Notes under the pieces: model-generated | Told to the model about the DNA's origin: nothing | Database searches by the model: none | What the model saw: only the letters and a program-made list of their open reading frames with translations | Shown here: in pieces, positions 1-10,051 of the stretch | Numbering within the stretch: position 1 is the first letter of the stretch | Layout of the letters: every line of letters starts with the position of its first letter | Position numbers and translations under genes: made by a program | Origin: Malaya genurostris | Lineage: Eukaryota > Arthropoda > Insecta > Diptera > Culicidae | DNA length: 64,000 bases | Direction of reading: 5' to 3' | Assembly (NCBI RefSeq): GCF_030247185.1 | Contig: NC_080572.1 | Location: forward strand, 31,480,971 to 31,544,970

Positions 1-169
1 TGTATTTGTTTATTTGTGTTGCAAAAGTTCCTTGGTAACTAGTTTATAGCAACAAGAAAAGTGTTTCTGGAAACATTTTTTTCAATGATTAACAAGGGGT
101 CGCTATATTTTTAGTAACTGGCGGTAAATCGCTCACGAATACTTTTTATTCTGATTTTTCTTTGAAGTG

Positions 170-243
170 CCTGGTCGTGTCGTCGATTAACCTTTCAACT
201 GCTGAGATTAGCCACACCAACACATTCGCACGTGGATTCGACT
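170..243 (-). repeat. Fragment of 0.42-kb repeat K
   Basis: About 70 bp match, in reverse, the first part of an interspersed repeat called K here (better copies at 5397-5818, 6399-6846 and 13782-14203). Shared landmarks are a run of about 40 bp around the words for 'cacaccaacacattcgcacg' and the terminal tggattcgact. It abuts the left arm of the large inverted duplication. Nothing recognisable lies in 1-169. Confidence 0.6.
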
Positions 244-263
244 CTAGGACAGGACCTGACAAT

Positions 264-2307
264 CACGCTCGCTCAATGTTACTGTGAGTAGAATCTCACT
301 CACTTTCGCTAAAAGTGGAACTACTCTATTGTGAGTAAAGTTATATTTACTTACTTTTGCGTAAAGATGGAATTGGTCAAATTCTGAGTAACATTTACTC
401 AGTGCTAGAGAAGGGAAAATTAGCTCGAATGAGTAAAGTTACTCAGTTTCATTTGAATTACCCAAGAAATTGTTCGTTTTATACAGAAATGCGTGTAGAT
501 TTAAAACAACATAACCTTTTTATTAATCTTTTAGGAATAGTTTACATACTGTAACAGAAATGAACGAAACTTGAACTTAAGGCAATTCTAAGTCTTCTGC
601 AATGGGAGCTTCTTTGAACGATGCCGCAAGATTATTCACGGTGGATCTCCGAACATTTGAAGGGCAGTTCTTAATTTTTACTCGTGTTTAATTTGTGAAT
701 TTATTGAAAATGAGCTTGATGAGGTTGCACATATGTGCACGCAGAGAAAATTTTTTTTAATATAACCAAATTTAGGTTTCACGCTACGATTTATTTTGTT
801 AAAATAGTGACAAAAGAAAATCTGGTTTGATAAAGAAAATATTGCTGCTTGAAACTACAAAACATGATAATCAAGTTTACTCAGTGTGTTAGCTTGTTTC
901 AAACGACATTTTGATAAAAGCAACGAATATTTCACTTGTGCGTTCCTGTCAATTTCTTGACAAACAATTTCACAGTGAATTCAATTTGAAAAATTTGTTA
1001 TGAATGAACGAACTTTAGATAAAGTTAAGAATTGTTGCGCTTTGAATTCACAAAATTTTTAGTTTAAATAAATTACCTTAAATTTAGCTATTTTAACTAA
1101 CGCTTTTCTTTGTTGAAATTAAACATTTTTGTTTGTTTTTTAAAATAAAATGATTTCTTTCAAACTAATTTACAGGGTTATATTTTAAACTACTTTTATT
1201 TCGATATATCTTGGTTCAATAATTTCTAGAAAACAATTATTTTCAATTTAGAATATTTTTAAGACATTTGATCGTTTCGTCATTCCGTTGCTACTCGATC
1301 GAATTATTCACATACCGCAGTAAAGGCCTGTTTTTTTATGTTTATAGCATCCAAACGATTCGGTGCTCCATCAGTTCGGCCCAAAACGAGAACCTGCATC
1401 AAATATTTTTTGTAAAGAAAATGTGTTATGTAATATGATGCAAATTTTTAAAATATACTTAATCATCAATACATACACTTGAATTGTTGCAAACCTCCTA
1501 GGAAATGAAAGAAGCAAACTTCTTACGCGGGAGACATAAATGCAGTGGTTTATACGCACGAGAAAAAACATGTTCTGGTTTATATGATATAAAACTAACG
1601 CGGTTCATTTAAACAGTAAACTTAGTTATATTATTACACAAATAATATCATAGATAAATTGAACCGAGTTTTTTCTTGATATGAAGGTATAGCTGGATTG
1701 AGTCAACGAGGACATTGCCGAAAACATTAACTCAACTTTGGTTGACATGTAAAAAATTGTTAGTTTATTCCAACAATAAACTCAGCGAGAACAATTATAG
1801 TTTTGGTTTGGTTGTACCAAAATTTTGATTCAAATCAAACAGAGATCATTGTTTTTGTTGAAGGGAGAAATTGGTTTATTACAATCATATTCTAGCTTGA
1901 AATTAATATAAATCAAATTTTAAAAACTACTAACTGTTTTGTTATTTTAAACATGCTCAATTTCTCTGCGTGTGGCAGCGAAAACCTTCAATCGTAAAAG
2001 GCTGCACAAATTATTCGTATTAGAAAATATAATTATCTCACCTTTTAATTTTCGATAGACGTCTTCATCTACCGCGGCTCCAACCTGCTCCATTTTCGTT
2101 CAAATACGTTTTCAATAAAAATGCGGAAATAAGCAAAAATTTTCAAAGCGTTCTCAAAAAGTGGTGAGTAAAAATTGTTGTTAATTTGGAAACAGAGTAG
2201 AATCTACTCAGTTTCCTAAATCAATCCTACTCACTTTTTGACATTTATACAAAATAAGCGAAAGTGAGTACGAATTACTCACAATAGAGTAACGTTGAGC
2301 GAGCGTG
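264..2307. mobile_element. CAC...GTG DNA element, 2-bp target duplication (CMC/CACTA-like?)
   Basis: Terminal inverted repeats of about 45 bp start CACGCTCGCTCAA and end in the complement. Both ends are rich in ACTCAC/GTGAGT words. The same flanking DNA without the element occurs inverted at 9960-9986, and comparing the two gives a 2-bp duplication AT on each side. No transposase is visible, and a second element (738-1972) sits inside. Termini CAC with a 2-bp duplication resemble the CMC (CACTA/Mirage) superfamily. That assignment is inferred. The existence of the element is directly supported by the empty site. Confidence 0.75.
738..1972. mobile_element. Nested CACGCAGAGAAA element, non-autonomous
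   Basis: The ends are CACGCAGAGAAA and its complement TTTCTCTGCGTG, flanked by TG on both sides. It is a sibling of 12283-13419: both contain a ttcacgc-acgatttattttgtt segment near the left end and similar internal blocks throughout. It is about 1.2 kb, AT-rich and without a coding frame. It lies inside the element at 264-2307, so it inserted later. Confidence 0.75.
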
Positions 2308-2840
2308 ATTGTTAATCCACTTAGGACCAGTTTCGGACCAGCTCGTGATTGGTTGAAATTGGCATAAGCAAGTACAACTTGTTGAAATCAATATTACTGC
2401 AGGGTGGTAGAAATAGTGTTGTCAGTATCGTCGGTAACAATGTAGCTTGGTATTGGATATTTTATTTTTCGGATCATCTTTTCAAAATTATTAATTTCAA
2501 TAGGATTTAAGTTCAATTTGTTTTTAAGTCCTGTCAATGTGGAAAGTATACGAGTACATTTAACAATCACGGGATGATACGAAGAGAAAGCCTGAAATCA
2601 CGAAGTGTGATATGGACGAGAATATTGATTATGTTGGTTGAGAATAGCACCGAATTTTTGGATACTTCTGTATGTTAGTATTTTTCTCAAATACAATATG
2701 TTGAATACTTTAGTTAATAAAGCTGCAAAAATTAATTACCCAAAATTTAATGTTTTAGAAAAAAAAATTCAACTAAACGCTTTCTTCAAAACAAACATCT
2801 GATCAAAATGAATCCATAGCTATATTTTTAACCAATATAA
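2308..2840. repeat. Left arm of large inverted duplication
   Basis: Together with 244-263 on the other side of the inserted element, this stretch is the reverse complement of 8835-9986, apart from a 674-bp hAT insertion in the right arm and some small gaps. Shared landmarks include ggaccagctcgtgattggtt, attactgcaggg and gataccgtcg-type words near 2420-2440. The identity of the duplicated unit is unknown. I see no coding frame. From 2841 to 3078 I see nothing recognisable. Confidence 0.75.
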
Positions 2841-3078
2841 CATTAAAATTTTGTCTAAGTGTTTTCAAATGATAAATAATCGCATGTTATTAGGGGAGAA
2901 AGTTTTCAGAATGAATAATTATCTCTACTGGCAACAGTGATCGCGAGGCATTTATTATTTACAGCAGGGAGCAACCGTAATAAGAAGAGAAATATACCAT
3001 TTTTTCTTGTTATAAAATTCAGATTTAAATTTTGTAACTGGCATAAATTATGCATCTAGAACTAGAACACTACTGAAT

Positions 3079-3627
3079 AGCGGCCCTTACACGATCATTA
3101 AAAGTGTCATTACTAAGTAATGACACTTCTGCTCAACTGCTCGTCATTACTGCATTACTGTACATCATTACTTTTTAGCATTACACGTTAATTATTAATG
3201 ATGAGTATTTTTAACTACTCCAGCACGGGGCTTGTAACCAGAATAACTTTCCCTCAGCAATTAAAGAATATTAGCAATATTCTTTATCTACGTTTAGCTG
3301 AAAATAAATTTGATTTGCCATTGAAACGTTAAGGTTAATGAAACATTAATAATTTAAATCTACACTTTGCCATTTGTAGAATTTTTTTTTCGTACAGTTC
3401 TGAAGAGAATGTTTACTTCATGGTTGTCAAATTTTCTGATCTAATACAAATGAAGATATTCAGCACTTGCACAAAAAAATAAGAAGAAGAAAAAATGTTG
3501 GTAATGATGGAAAATCCGGAATTCCATCATTACTCGTGTCATAACTGAACTCTTAGACCTTACACTATAAATAAAAGTGTCATTACTTTTAAGTAATGAC
3601 ACTTTTAATGATCGTGTAAGGGCCGCT
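3079..3627. mobile_element. MITE with GCGGCCC ends and subterminal palindromes
   Basis: Inverted ends AGCGGCCCTTACACGATCAT pair with the complement at 3608-3627 and continue into a shared AAAAGTGTCATTAC block. Each end also carries its own short palindrome of the form AGTGTCATTACT/AGTAATGACACT. AAT flanks both sides (3076-3078, 3628-3630), a plausible 3-bp target duplication. A second, shorter palindromic block at 3556-3610 suggests internal rearrangement. There is no coding capacity. A 3-bp duplication would fit PIF/Harbinger, but the duplicated triplet is not the usual TWA, so the class stays open. Confidence 0.75.
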
Positions 3628-3644
3628 AATATGCCCTAACTAAC

Positions 3645-3886
3645 CAGATCTTTTGCCACATTTTACAAATTTTGCAGATTTTACAAATTTTACCAGTTTT
3701 TGTCAGCTCTGACTAGATCGTTACGCTTTTGGCCTCCAGACAATAGGTGGTGAGATCTTTTTTTTTCTACTGCTTTGTTCACGGTAATGAAACCCGGTCA
3801 AAATTTCCTGTTATAAAGTAGACCCAGACAAATTCAGATAAATTTTTGATCAGACAGATTTTTGAAAAAATGACCTGGCAACGCTG
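3645..3886. mobile_element. Degraded hAT-like MITE remnants
   Basis: The stretch has hAT-MITE wording seen elsewhere in the window: repeated cagatttt/acaaatttt words and a right end reading tgacctggcaacgctg, close to the end of the element at 17223-17589. A matching left end and target duplication were not found, so it is probably two fused or truncated copies. It interrupts a K repeat, which continues at 3887. Confidence 0.4.
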
Positions 3887-4206
3887 GTTGTGGGATCAAT
3901 TTTACACTGAGGTAAAAATATTTTTGACTCATAATACACTGCGAAAAATGCATATAGAGTTTCGTAAGCTGTGAACTTGTGAATCGAGTAGGAGACATCT
4001 CCATTACGTGACATAAGTTTCATAAACGGTTTTATGCATTTCTAAGCTGTTCTCTTGGCATTGCAGTATTTTTTATTGCATATATGTCTTCAATAATTGG
4101 CAGGATGTGGCTCGGCAAAATTCTCTGGGTTGTTTCGACACACTCGCACTAGCATTCACCACACAACCGCTGAAAATAGTCACACCAATACATTCACACG
4201 TGGATT
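3887..4206 (-). repeat. Repeat K, reverse copy
   Basis: Diverged reverse copy of K, running from its cattgaacccacaac region to its start at cacgtggattgg. It is older than the other copies, judging by many substitutions. 4207-4276 is unassigned. Confidence 0.65.
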
Positions 4207-4313
4207 GGCGAATGTGCATATCATGTAATTACCAACAGTTATCAACAGTTTTTACACACTTTTCATGAGTGAAGTGCAGAGATGCCAGGTAAAACTTCCA
4301 AATATCTTCAGAC

Positions 4314-4477
4314 TAGAGTGCCTATAATCAGAGTGACGACATCTCATCCGTAATGCTGGCAACAATTAAAAACATTCCATTAGCTTTACATTGAATTGAC
4401 AGGTCGTTTGCTCGTTTGGAACTGGTAGCTGTCGTTCCAAACGAACAGCTATCGCCACTCTGATTATAGTCACTCTA
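4314..4477. mobile_element. 164-bp MITE, TAGAGTG ends, 8-bp target duplication
   Basis: Inverted ends TAGAGTGCCTATAATCAGAG and the complement of TAGAGTGACTATAATC enclose 164 bp. CTTCAGAC is duplicated at 4306-4313 and 4478-4485. An inner palindrome around cgttccaaacgaac could form a stem. The 8-bp duplication points to hAT. A sister copy is at 4633-4796 and a third at 4956-5396. Confidence 0.9.
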
Positions 4478-4632
4478 CTTCAGACATGGTTGAAAAAGTC
4501 TGTATATCCGAAAATAAATCTGCAGTCAGCAAGTATGTCTCTATAAAGTATGATACGCTAAATTCACGACAATTTCAAAAGTTTGCCAAAAACTCGATTT
4601 TCAAAAGTCTGCACAACATAATATGTCTGCAG

Positions 4633-4796
4633 TAGAGTGCCTATAACCAGAGTGACGACATCTCATCCGTAATTTTGGCAACAATTCCAAACATTCCATT
4701 AGCTTTACATTGAATTGACAGGTCGTTTGCTCGTTTGGAACTGGGAGCTGTCATTCCAAACGAACAGCTGTCGCCACTCTGATTATAGTCACTCTA
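4633..4796. mobile_element. 164-bp MITE, second copy
   Basis: Nearly identical to 4314-4477 and in the same orientation. It is flanked by GTCTGCAG on both sides (4625-4632, 4797-4804). Both copies landed independently in one host hAT element. Confidence 0.9.
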
Positions 4797-4854
4797 GTCT
4801 GCAGCACTATGTACGAAATCTGCAAATTTACAGACAAATCAGCAGATCTGGATT

Positions 4855-4996
4855 CTCTGGTGAAGTGTATATTTTCATGAATTTTATAGTGCCTATAACC
4901 AGAGTGACGACGTCTCATCCGTAATCTCTGGTGAAGTGTATATTTTCATGAATTTTAGAGTGCCTATAACCAGAGTGACGACGTCTCATCCGTAAT
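4855..4996. repeat. 71-bp tandem duplication across a transposon junction
   Basis: Two adjacent copies (4855-4925, 4926-4996) differ by very few bases. Each contains the right tip of the host hAT element, its target duplication GTGAAGTG, a short spacer and the first 40 bp of the third TAGAGTG MITE. Confidence 0.85.
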
Positions 4997-5396
4997 TATG
5001 GCAACAAACCAAAACGTTTAATCCGCAATGTTGGCATTTTCGTTAGCTTTCCATTGTATTTGACAGGTCGTTTGTTCGTTTGGAACAAAGCTGTCATTCC
5101 AAACGAACAGTTGTCGTCACTCTGGCAGAGTTACCATATTCACAGATTTTTCTGTAAAATCACAGATCTTTTTGACTGTTTTGCATACAGATTCTGTGTC
5201 ACAAAACACAGATTTTGTCAAAAATCATTGATTTCTACAGATTGTTTTGAATATTTCATAAAAATGACAGATTTTTTAAATGCTTCTCGCAGATTTTCAC
5301 AGATTATGATAAAAAATATGCAACACAGATGGTATACAGATTTTTCAAGTTGAAACACAGATTCTAAAATGGCAACTCTGCACTCTGGTTTTAGTT
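4956..5396. mobile_element. Third TAGAGTG MITE, split by a hAT element
   Basis: A diverged member of the 164-bp family, interrupted at 5126 by the element described next. Its right end decays after ctggttttagt and passes directly into a K repeat, so the terminal CACTCTA is lost. Confidence 0.7.
5126..5380. mobile_element. 255-bp hAT MITE packed with ACAGATTT words
   Basis: Ends CAGAGTTACCA and TGGCAACTCTG, with CACTCTGG duplicated at 5118-5125 and 5381-5388. The interior is a loose array of acagattt/cagattct words, more than ten in 255 bp. No coding potential. Confidence 0.9.
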
Positions 5397-5818
5397 CAAT
5401 CCACGTGCGAATGTGTTGGTGTGGCTATTCTCAGCAGTTGAAAGGTTAATGCTAGTGTGAGTATGTCGAAATAACCCAGTAAATTTTGTCGAGCCGCATC
5501 GTGTCAATTATTGAACACATATATGCAATAAAAAACACTGCAATGCCAAGAGAACAGTTGAGAAGGACATAAAATCGTTCATGAAACTCTATATCACGTA
5601 ATGGAACTGTCTTCTACTTGGTTCATTAGTTCATAGCTTAAGAAATTCTTTATGCATTTTTCGCAGTGTATGATTATATGTCAAAAATGTTTTACCTCAG
5701 TATAAAATTGAACCCACAACAAAATTTGACTTCGGCTCGCACACATTCTAATTTCGTATATGAATAGATCTGCGCACTCTGCATTGGTGTGAGTAACTGA
5801 GACGTCAAATTGCTCAAT
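5397..5818 (+). repeat. Repeat K copy 1
   Basis: Plus-strand copy of K, running from caatccacgtgcgaatg to gtcaaattgctcaata. K has no obvious terminal inverted repeat, coding frame or poly(A) tail. Where it inserted into the P-like element (13782-14203), AATA is present on both sides and once in the empty sites, so it transposed as a unit. Copy 2 follows after a single shared AATA. Confidence 0.8.
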
Positions 5819-5827
5819 AGTCCAATC

Positions 5828-6389
5828 CACGACGTAAAATACACTGGTGGCGTGTTAAGACAGTTTTGGTTGTGTTGGTAATTTTCTCACGAAATTAAGT
5901 ATGTCGCGCCAGGATTCAAGCATGTAAACATAAACAAACGACCATTTCAGATCGGGATTTCACTTCTAAGTTACTCCAGTTGTCGCGCAGCCTAGCGAAT
6001 CTTTGGCCCTAATTGAAAATCTGGACATTTTTTCTTTAAGGGCTTGCAAAGTAACGTCGAAATATAGAAAATTTTACACACATCCGATTCTGTTCATTTC
6101 GTTGGAGGAAGGATTTGGCGGATCGCACTGTGGTATCTATTACAGTTATAATGGGTAATGGAGTGATTGTGCTGTGGGTGGCATTTCAAATGCAGGTGAT
6201 GAAAACGATTGAAACATCCCGGAATAAAACACCGCATTTCACTGTCAATACTTTCGCAAACAAAACCAACTCTAAATATTTTCATTTGTTTATGTTTTTT
6301 CTTCTTCACGTCTCTCTGTTATTCCAAAATAAGATGACAACCGCACTAACACATAGAAAAACGTGATCACCAGGATATTTTACATCGTG
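5828..6389 (-). mobile_element. P-like (THAP) MITE, short copy
   Basis: Ends CACGACGTAAAATACACTGG and the complement of CACGATGTAAAATATCCTGG, flanked by agtccaatc and actccaatc (9 bp, one mismatch). On the minus strand it keeps the start of a THAP zinc-finger frame (MRCFIPGCFNR at about 6230), but the rest of the coding region is deleted. The ends resemble Drosophila P-element termini, while a 9-bp duplication would be more typical of Mutator-like elements. It inserted near the start of K copy 2. The longer relative is 13427-15631. Confidence 0.8.
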
Positions 6390-6398
6390 ACTCCAATC

Positions 6399-6846
6399 CA
6401 CGTGCGAATGTGTTGGTGTGGCTATTCTCAGTAGTTGAAAGGTTAATGCTAGTGTGAGTATGTCGAAATAACCCAGTGAATTTTGTCGAGACGCATCGTG
6501 TCAATTATTGAAGATATATATGCAATAAAAACACTGCAATGCCAAGAGAACAGTTGAGAAAGACATAAAATCGTTCATGAAACTCTATATCACGTAATGG
6601 AACTGTCTTCTATCTGGTTCATTAGTTCATAACTTACTTAAATTCTATAAAATTATACATAACTTAAATTCTATATGCATTTTTCGCAGTGTATGATTAT
6701 GAGTCAAAAATGTTTTACCTCAGTGTAAAATTGAACCCACAACAAACTTTGACTTCGGCTCGCACACATTCCAATTTCGTATATGAATAATTCTGCGCAC
6801 TGTGCATCGGTGTGAGTAACAGAGACGTCAAATTGCTCAATATAGA
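6399..6846 (+). repeat. Repeat K copy 2
   Basis: Plus-strand K with a small duplication (aaattctataaaattatacataactt) near 6640-6670. It ends gctcaata, where the inverted segment 6847-8036 begins. Confidence 0.8.
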
Positions 6847-7100
6847 ATTTCGTAAGCTATGAGCTAATGAACCAAATAGAAGACAGTTCCATTACGTGAT
6901 ATAGAGTTTCATGAACGATTTTATGTCTTTCTCAACTGTTCTCTTGGCATTGCAGTGTTTGTTATTGCATATATGTCTTCAATAATTGGCACGATGCGGC
7001 TCGACAAAATTCACTGGGTTATTTCGACATACTCACACTAGCATTAACCTTTCAACTGCTGAGAATAGCCACACCAACACATGCGCACGTGGATTGGACT
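6847..7100 (-). repeat. Repeat K copy 3, first half, inverted
   Basis: Reverse complement of the first 250 bp of K, up to the point aattctat. The remaining half of the same K lies in forward orientation at 8037-8209. The two halves fit together exactly, so 6847-8036 appears to have been inverted in place. Confidence 0.75.
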
Positions 7101-8027
7101 CACGATGTAAAATATCCTGGTGATCACGTTTTTCTATGTGTTAGTGCGGTTGTCATCTTATTTTGGAATAACAGAGAGACGTGAAGAAGAAAAAACATAA
7201 ACAAATGAAAATATTTAGAGTTGGTTTTGTTTGCGAAAGTATTGACAGTGAAATGCGGTGTTTTATTCCGGGATGTTTCAATCGTTTTCATCACCTGCAT
7301 TTGAAATGCCACCCACAGCACAATCACTCCATTACCCATTATAACTGTACACTCAGGCAAAAAATATATGGAATTTCATAATGATTTCGTATGGTTTTTA
7401 GCCACAAGAATATCGTAAGCGAATCATAAGGCCGCCTTATGAAATCACGAAAATTGGAATTCCAATAAAACGCCTTATGAAATTCATACGAACTTTTTAG
7501 GAATATTGTGCGAAATTTCTATAACAAACATAACTTCTCTCATATATTGTGGAGTTCATATGTTGTTCGTATGAAAACTATTATAGTGATAGATGAGATG
7601 TATGTTGCAGAGGTATATTGTTCATATTAATCTTATGAAATTATGATTTTGGTGATTTTTGATGCATCATAAGATATGCCTTATGATTTTTACTACTCAA
7701 TTTGCTTGAGTGTAATAGATACCACAGTGCGATCCGCCAAATCCTTCCTCCAACGAAATGAACAGAATCGGATGTGTGTAAAATTTTCTATATTTCGACG
7801 TTACTTTGCAAGCCCTTAAAGAAAAAATGTCCAGATTTTCAATTAGTGCCAAAGATTCGCTAGGCTGCGCGACAACTGGAGTAACTTAGAAGTGAAATCC
7901 CGATCTGAAATGGTCGTTTGTTTATGTTTACATGCTTGAATCCTGGCACGACATACTTAATTTCGTGAGAAAATTACCAACACAACCAAAACTGTCTTAA
8001 CACGCCACCAGTGTATTTTACGTCGTG
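7101..8027 (+). mobile_element. P-like (THAP) MITE, inverted copy with later insertion
   Basis: Reverse-orientation sibling of 5828-6389, flanked by a perfect 9-bp duplication GATTGGACT (7092-7100, 8028-8036). It carries the same truncated THAP start (MRCFIPGCFNR, about 7252-7285). A 363-bp element interrupts it at 7350. Confidence 0.85.
7350..7712. mobile_element. 363-bp CAC...GTG MITE, TA duplication
   Basis: Ends CACTCAGGCAAAAA and the complement of CACTCAAGCAAA, with TA on each side. The uninterrupted P-like copy at 5828-6389 gives the empty site with one TA. The interior repeats ttatgatttcg/cataaggc words in both orientations. It belongs with the other CAC...GTG, 2-bp-duplication elements in the window. 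Confidence 0.85.
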
Positions 8028-8036
8028 GATTGGACT

Positions 8037-8209
8037 ATGCATTTTTCGCAGTGTATGATTATGAGTCAGAAATGTTTTACCTCAGTGTAGAATTGAACCC
8101 ACACAAACTTTGACTTCGGCTCGCACACATTCTATTTTCGTATATGAATAGTTCTGCGCACTGTGCATCGGTGTGAGTAACAGAGACGTCAAATTGCTCA
8201 TTAACGCGC
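8037..8209 (+). repeat. Repeat K, second half
   Basis: Forward second half of K, from atgcatttttcgcag to gtcaaattgctca. It completes the inverted half at 6847-7100. Confidence 0.75.
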
Positions 8210-8231
8210 TCTAGCCAGTGCCAGGGATGCC

Positions 8232-8665
8232 AGGTTCACAGATTAATATGTGTTTCACAGATTTTCATCTTTCTGCACAGATTTTAAAAACAGCATAGAA
8301 TAATGACTGAACCCATAGACTTTCGATCTGTATTGTTGGAGAATACAGGGATATGCTGTAATAACTGAAATAGTAATTAAACAGAGAGAATCTGTCAGTT
8401 GCACTTGGGACCTTTTCTAATGTTCATCGAGAAATGATCACAGATTTTCACAGATTCTGAAAACGATCACAGACTCTGCAACCGATCACAGATTATTGAA
8501 AATCGATGACAGTTTAGCACTAAAAAATACAGAACGATTTAAAATAGTGAGGCCTTTTTCTTGCTCAAAAAAATGATTCTGCTCAGCTATTATGGGACGG
8601 GAAACGTACACAGATTTTGCACAGACTGGTTATTGGCTTGATAACATATTTTTGAAAAATTATTG
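8232..8665. mobile_element. hAT MITE, right end lost
   Basis: The left end CAGGGATGCCAGGTTCACAG matches the intact element at 17223-17589, including the gaggccttttt..ttgctca segment. Acagattt words fill the interior. The expected right end (tgacctggca..cctg) is missing, so the copy was truncated at its junction with the following unassigned stretch 8666-8834. Confidence 0.65.
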
Positions 8666-8834
8666 CAATTTCTCTGAAGTTTCCAATTTCAATCGAAATC
8701 TTGACGTTTTACCTTGAATGTTTTGTGAAGAGTAAAGTGTCAAATATAAAATCAGTACGGTAAATCGCAAAAGAGAAAGTAAATAAATAGAAACTGTCAT
8801 TTGCAGTTGGGCCCTTTTGTCGTGGGACATATAT

Positions 8835-9986
8835 CAGTCAAACATATAGCTTTGAGTTCATTTTGATCAGATGCTTATTTCAAAGAAAACGTTTAGTTGA
8901 AACAGTTTATTAAAATTTTTCTAAACCACATTTTTGGGTAATTAATTTTCGCAGCTTTATTAACTAAAGTATCCAAAATATTCAATTTGAAAAAATATTA
9001 ACAAATAGAAGTATCCAAAGATTTGGTCGACGACATTTGGTGCTATTCTCAAGCATTGACAGGACTTAAAAACAAATTGTACTTAAATCCTATTGAAATT
9101 AATAATTTTGAAAAGATGATCTGAAAAACAAATATGCAATACCAAACTTCATTGTTACCGACGATACTGACAACACTTTTTCTGCCACCCTGCAGCAGAG
9201 ATGCCAAATATTTTTATAGAAAATCTGTATTGATTCGTATATAAAATATCTGTATTTATCTGTATTCGCTAATAAAATGAAATTTCTACAATACAATTTT
9301 GTTAAAAGGTGTTATTCCAATAGATTATGGTTATAGAGTGGTATATTAAATTTCATATCTTATATTATATTCATCGACGAAATTTTATAGTTTTTTCCTA
9401 TCAACAACAATTGAATTATGGTGTCATATACTTGTCTAATTTGAAAATGTTCACTTCATAAGTTGAGATGGATTTCCAAAACCCAATATGCAACGTCAAG
9501 TCTGGTAATACAACTGTCAGTCTGGCAATAGTGTTTCATGATGCCAAGACTTGTCTAACTTTTAAGTTCAATTTAGTTACAAATTTTAATATAAATGGAT
9601 TTCAGTGTTCTTCATTAAATATCTGCACAAGAAATATATATTTTAAAAAGTGATTTGTACAATGATTCCTAAACGTTTATCTCGTCATTGCAATCAAATA
9701 CTAATAGATAGCTCAAATACTAATAGATAGTTTAATTTTATCCTTAATACTTTTGGTGAAATCTGTATAAATCTGTATTAAATTTAAGAAATCTGTACTC
9801 TGTATTAAATCTGTATGCGCATGTAAAAATCTGTACAATACAGATAAATCTGTATAAATGGCATCTCTGCCCTGCAGTAATATTAATTTCAACAACTTGT
9901 ACTTGCTTATGTCAATTTCAACCAATCACGAGCTGGTCCGAAAAAGGTTCTCGAAGTGGATTAAAAATTGTCAGGTCCTGTCCTAG
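8835..9986. repeat. Right arm of large inverted duplication
   Basis: Reverse complement of 244-263 plus 2308-2840. It lacks the 2-kb element that sits in the left arm, and gains a 674-bp hAT element (9196-9869). It ends 65 bp before the EMC10 start codon. Confidence 0.75.
9196..9869. mobile_element. 674-bp hAT MITE, 8-bp target duplication
   Basis: Ends CAGAGATGCCA and TGGCATCTCTG, with CCCTGCAG duplicated at 9188-9195 and 9870-9877. The left arm (about 2400) is the empty site with a single copy. The ends are full of aaatctgta words. The longest internal frame, 9468-9653, has no recognisable match. Confidence 0.9.
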
Positions 9987-10051
9987 GGTAATTCACGAAT
10001 TAATGTATATTCAACATTAAACGAAAAATTACACTGATAGATTACGCAAAA

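Larger units (their letters stand above)
4277..4859. mobile_element. hAT MITE, CAGAGATGCCAGG end, 8-bp target duplication
   Basis: It begins CAGAGATGCCAGGT, ends GGATTCTCTG, and is flanked by GTGAAGTG on both sides (4269-4276 and 4860-4867). Eight-bp duplications and CAG...CTG ends are hAT hallmarks. Two smaller MITEs (4314-4477, 4633-4796) sit inside, so the original element was about 240 bp. It is the same family as the expanded element at 11948-16275. No coding capacity. Confidence 0.9.

Noticed and set aside
6094..7381. Mirror-image small frames starting MKKKKHKQMKIFRVGF
   Set aside because: They are the same truncated THAP start in two inverted MITE copies, not separate genes.
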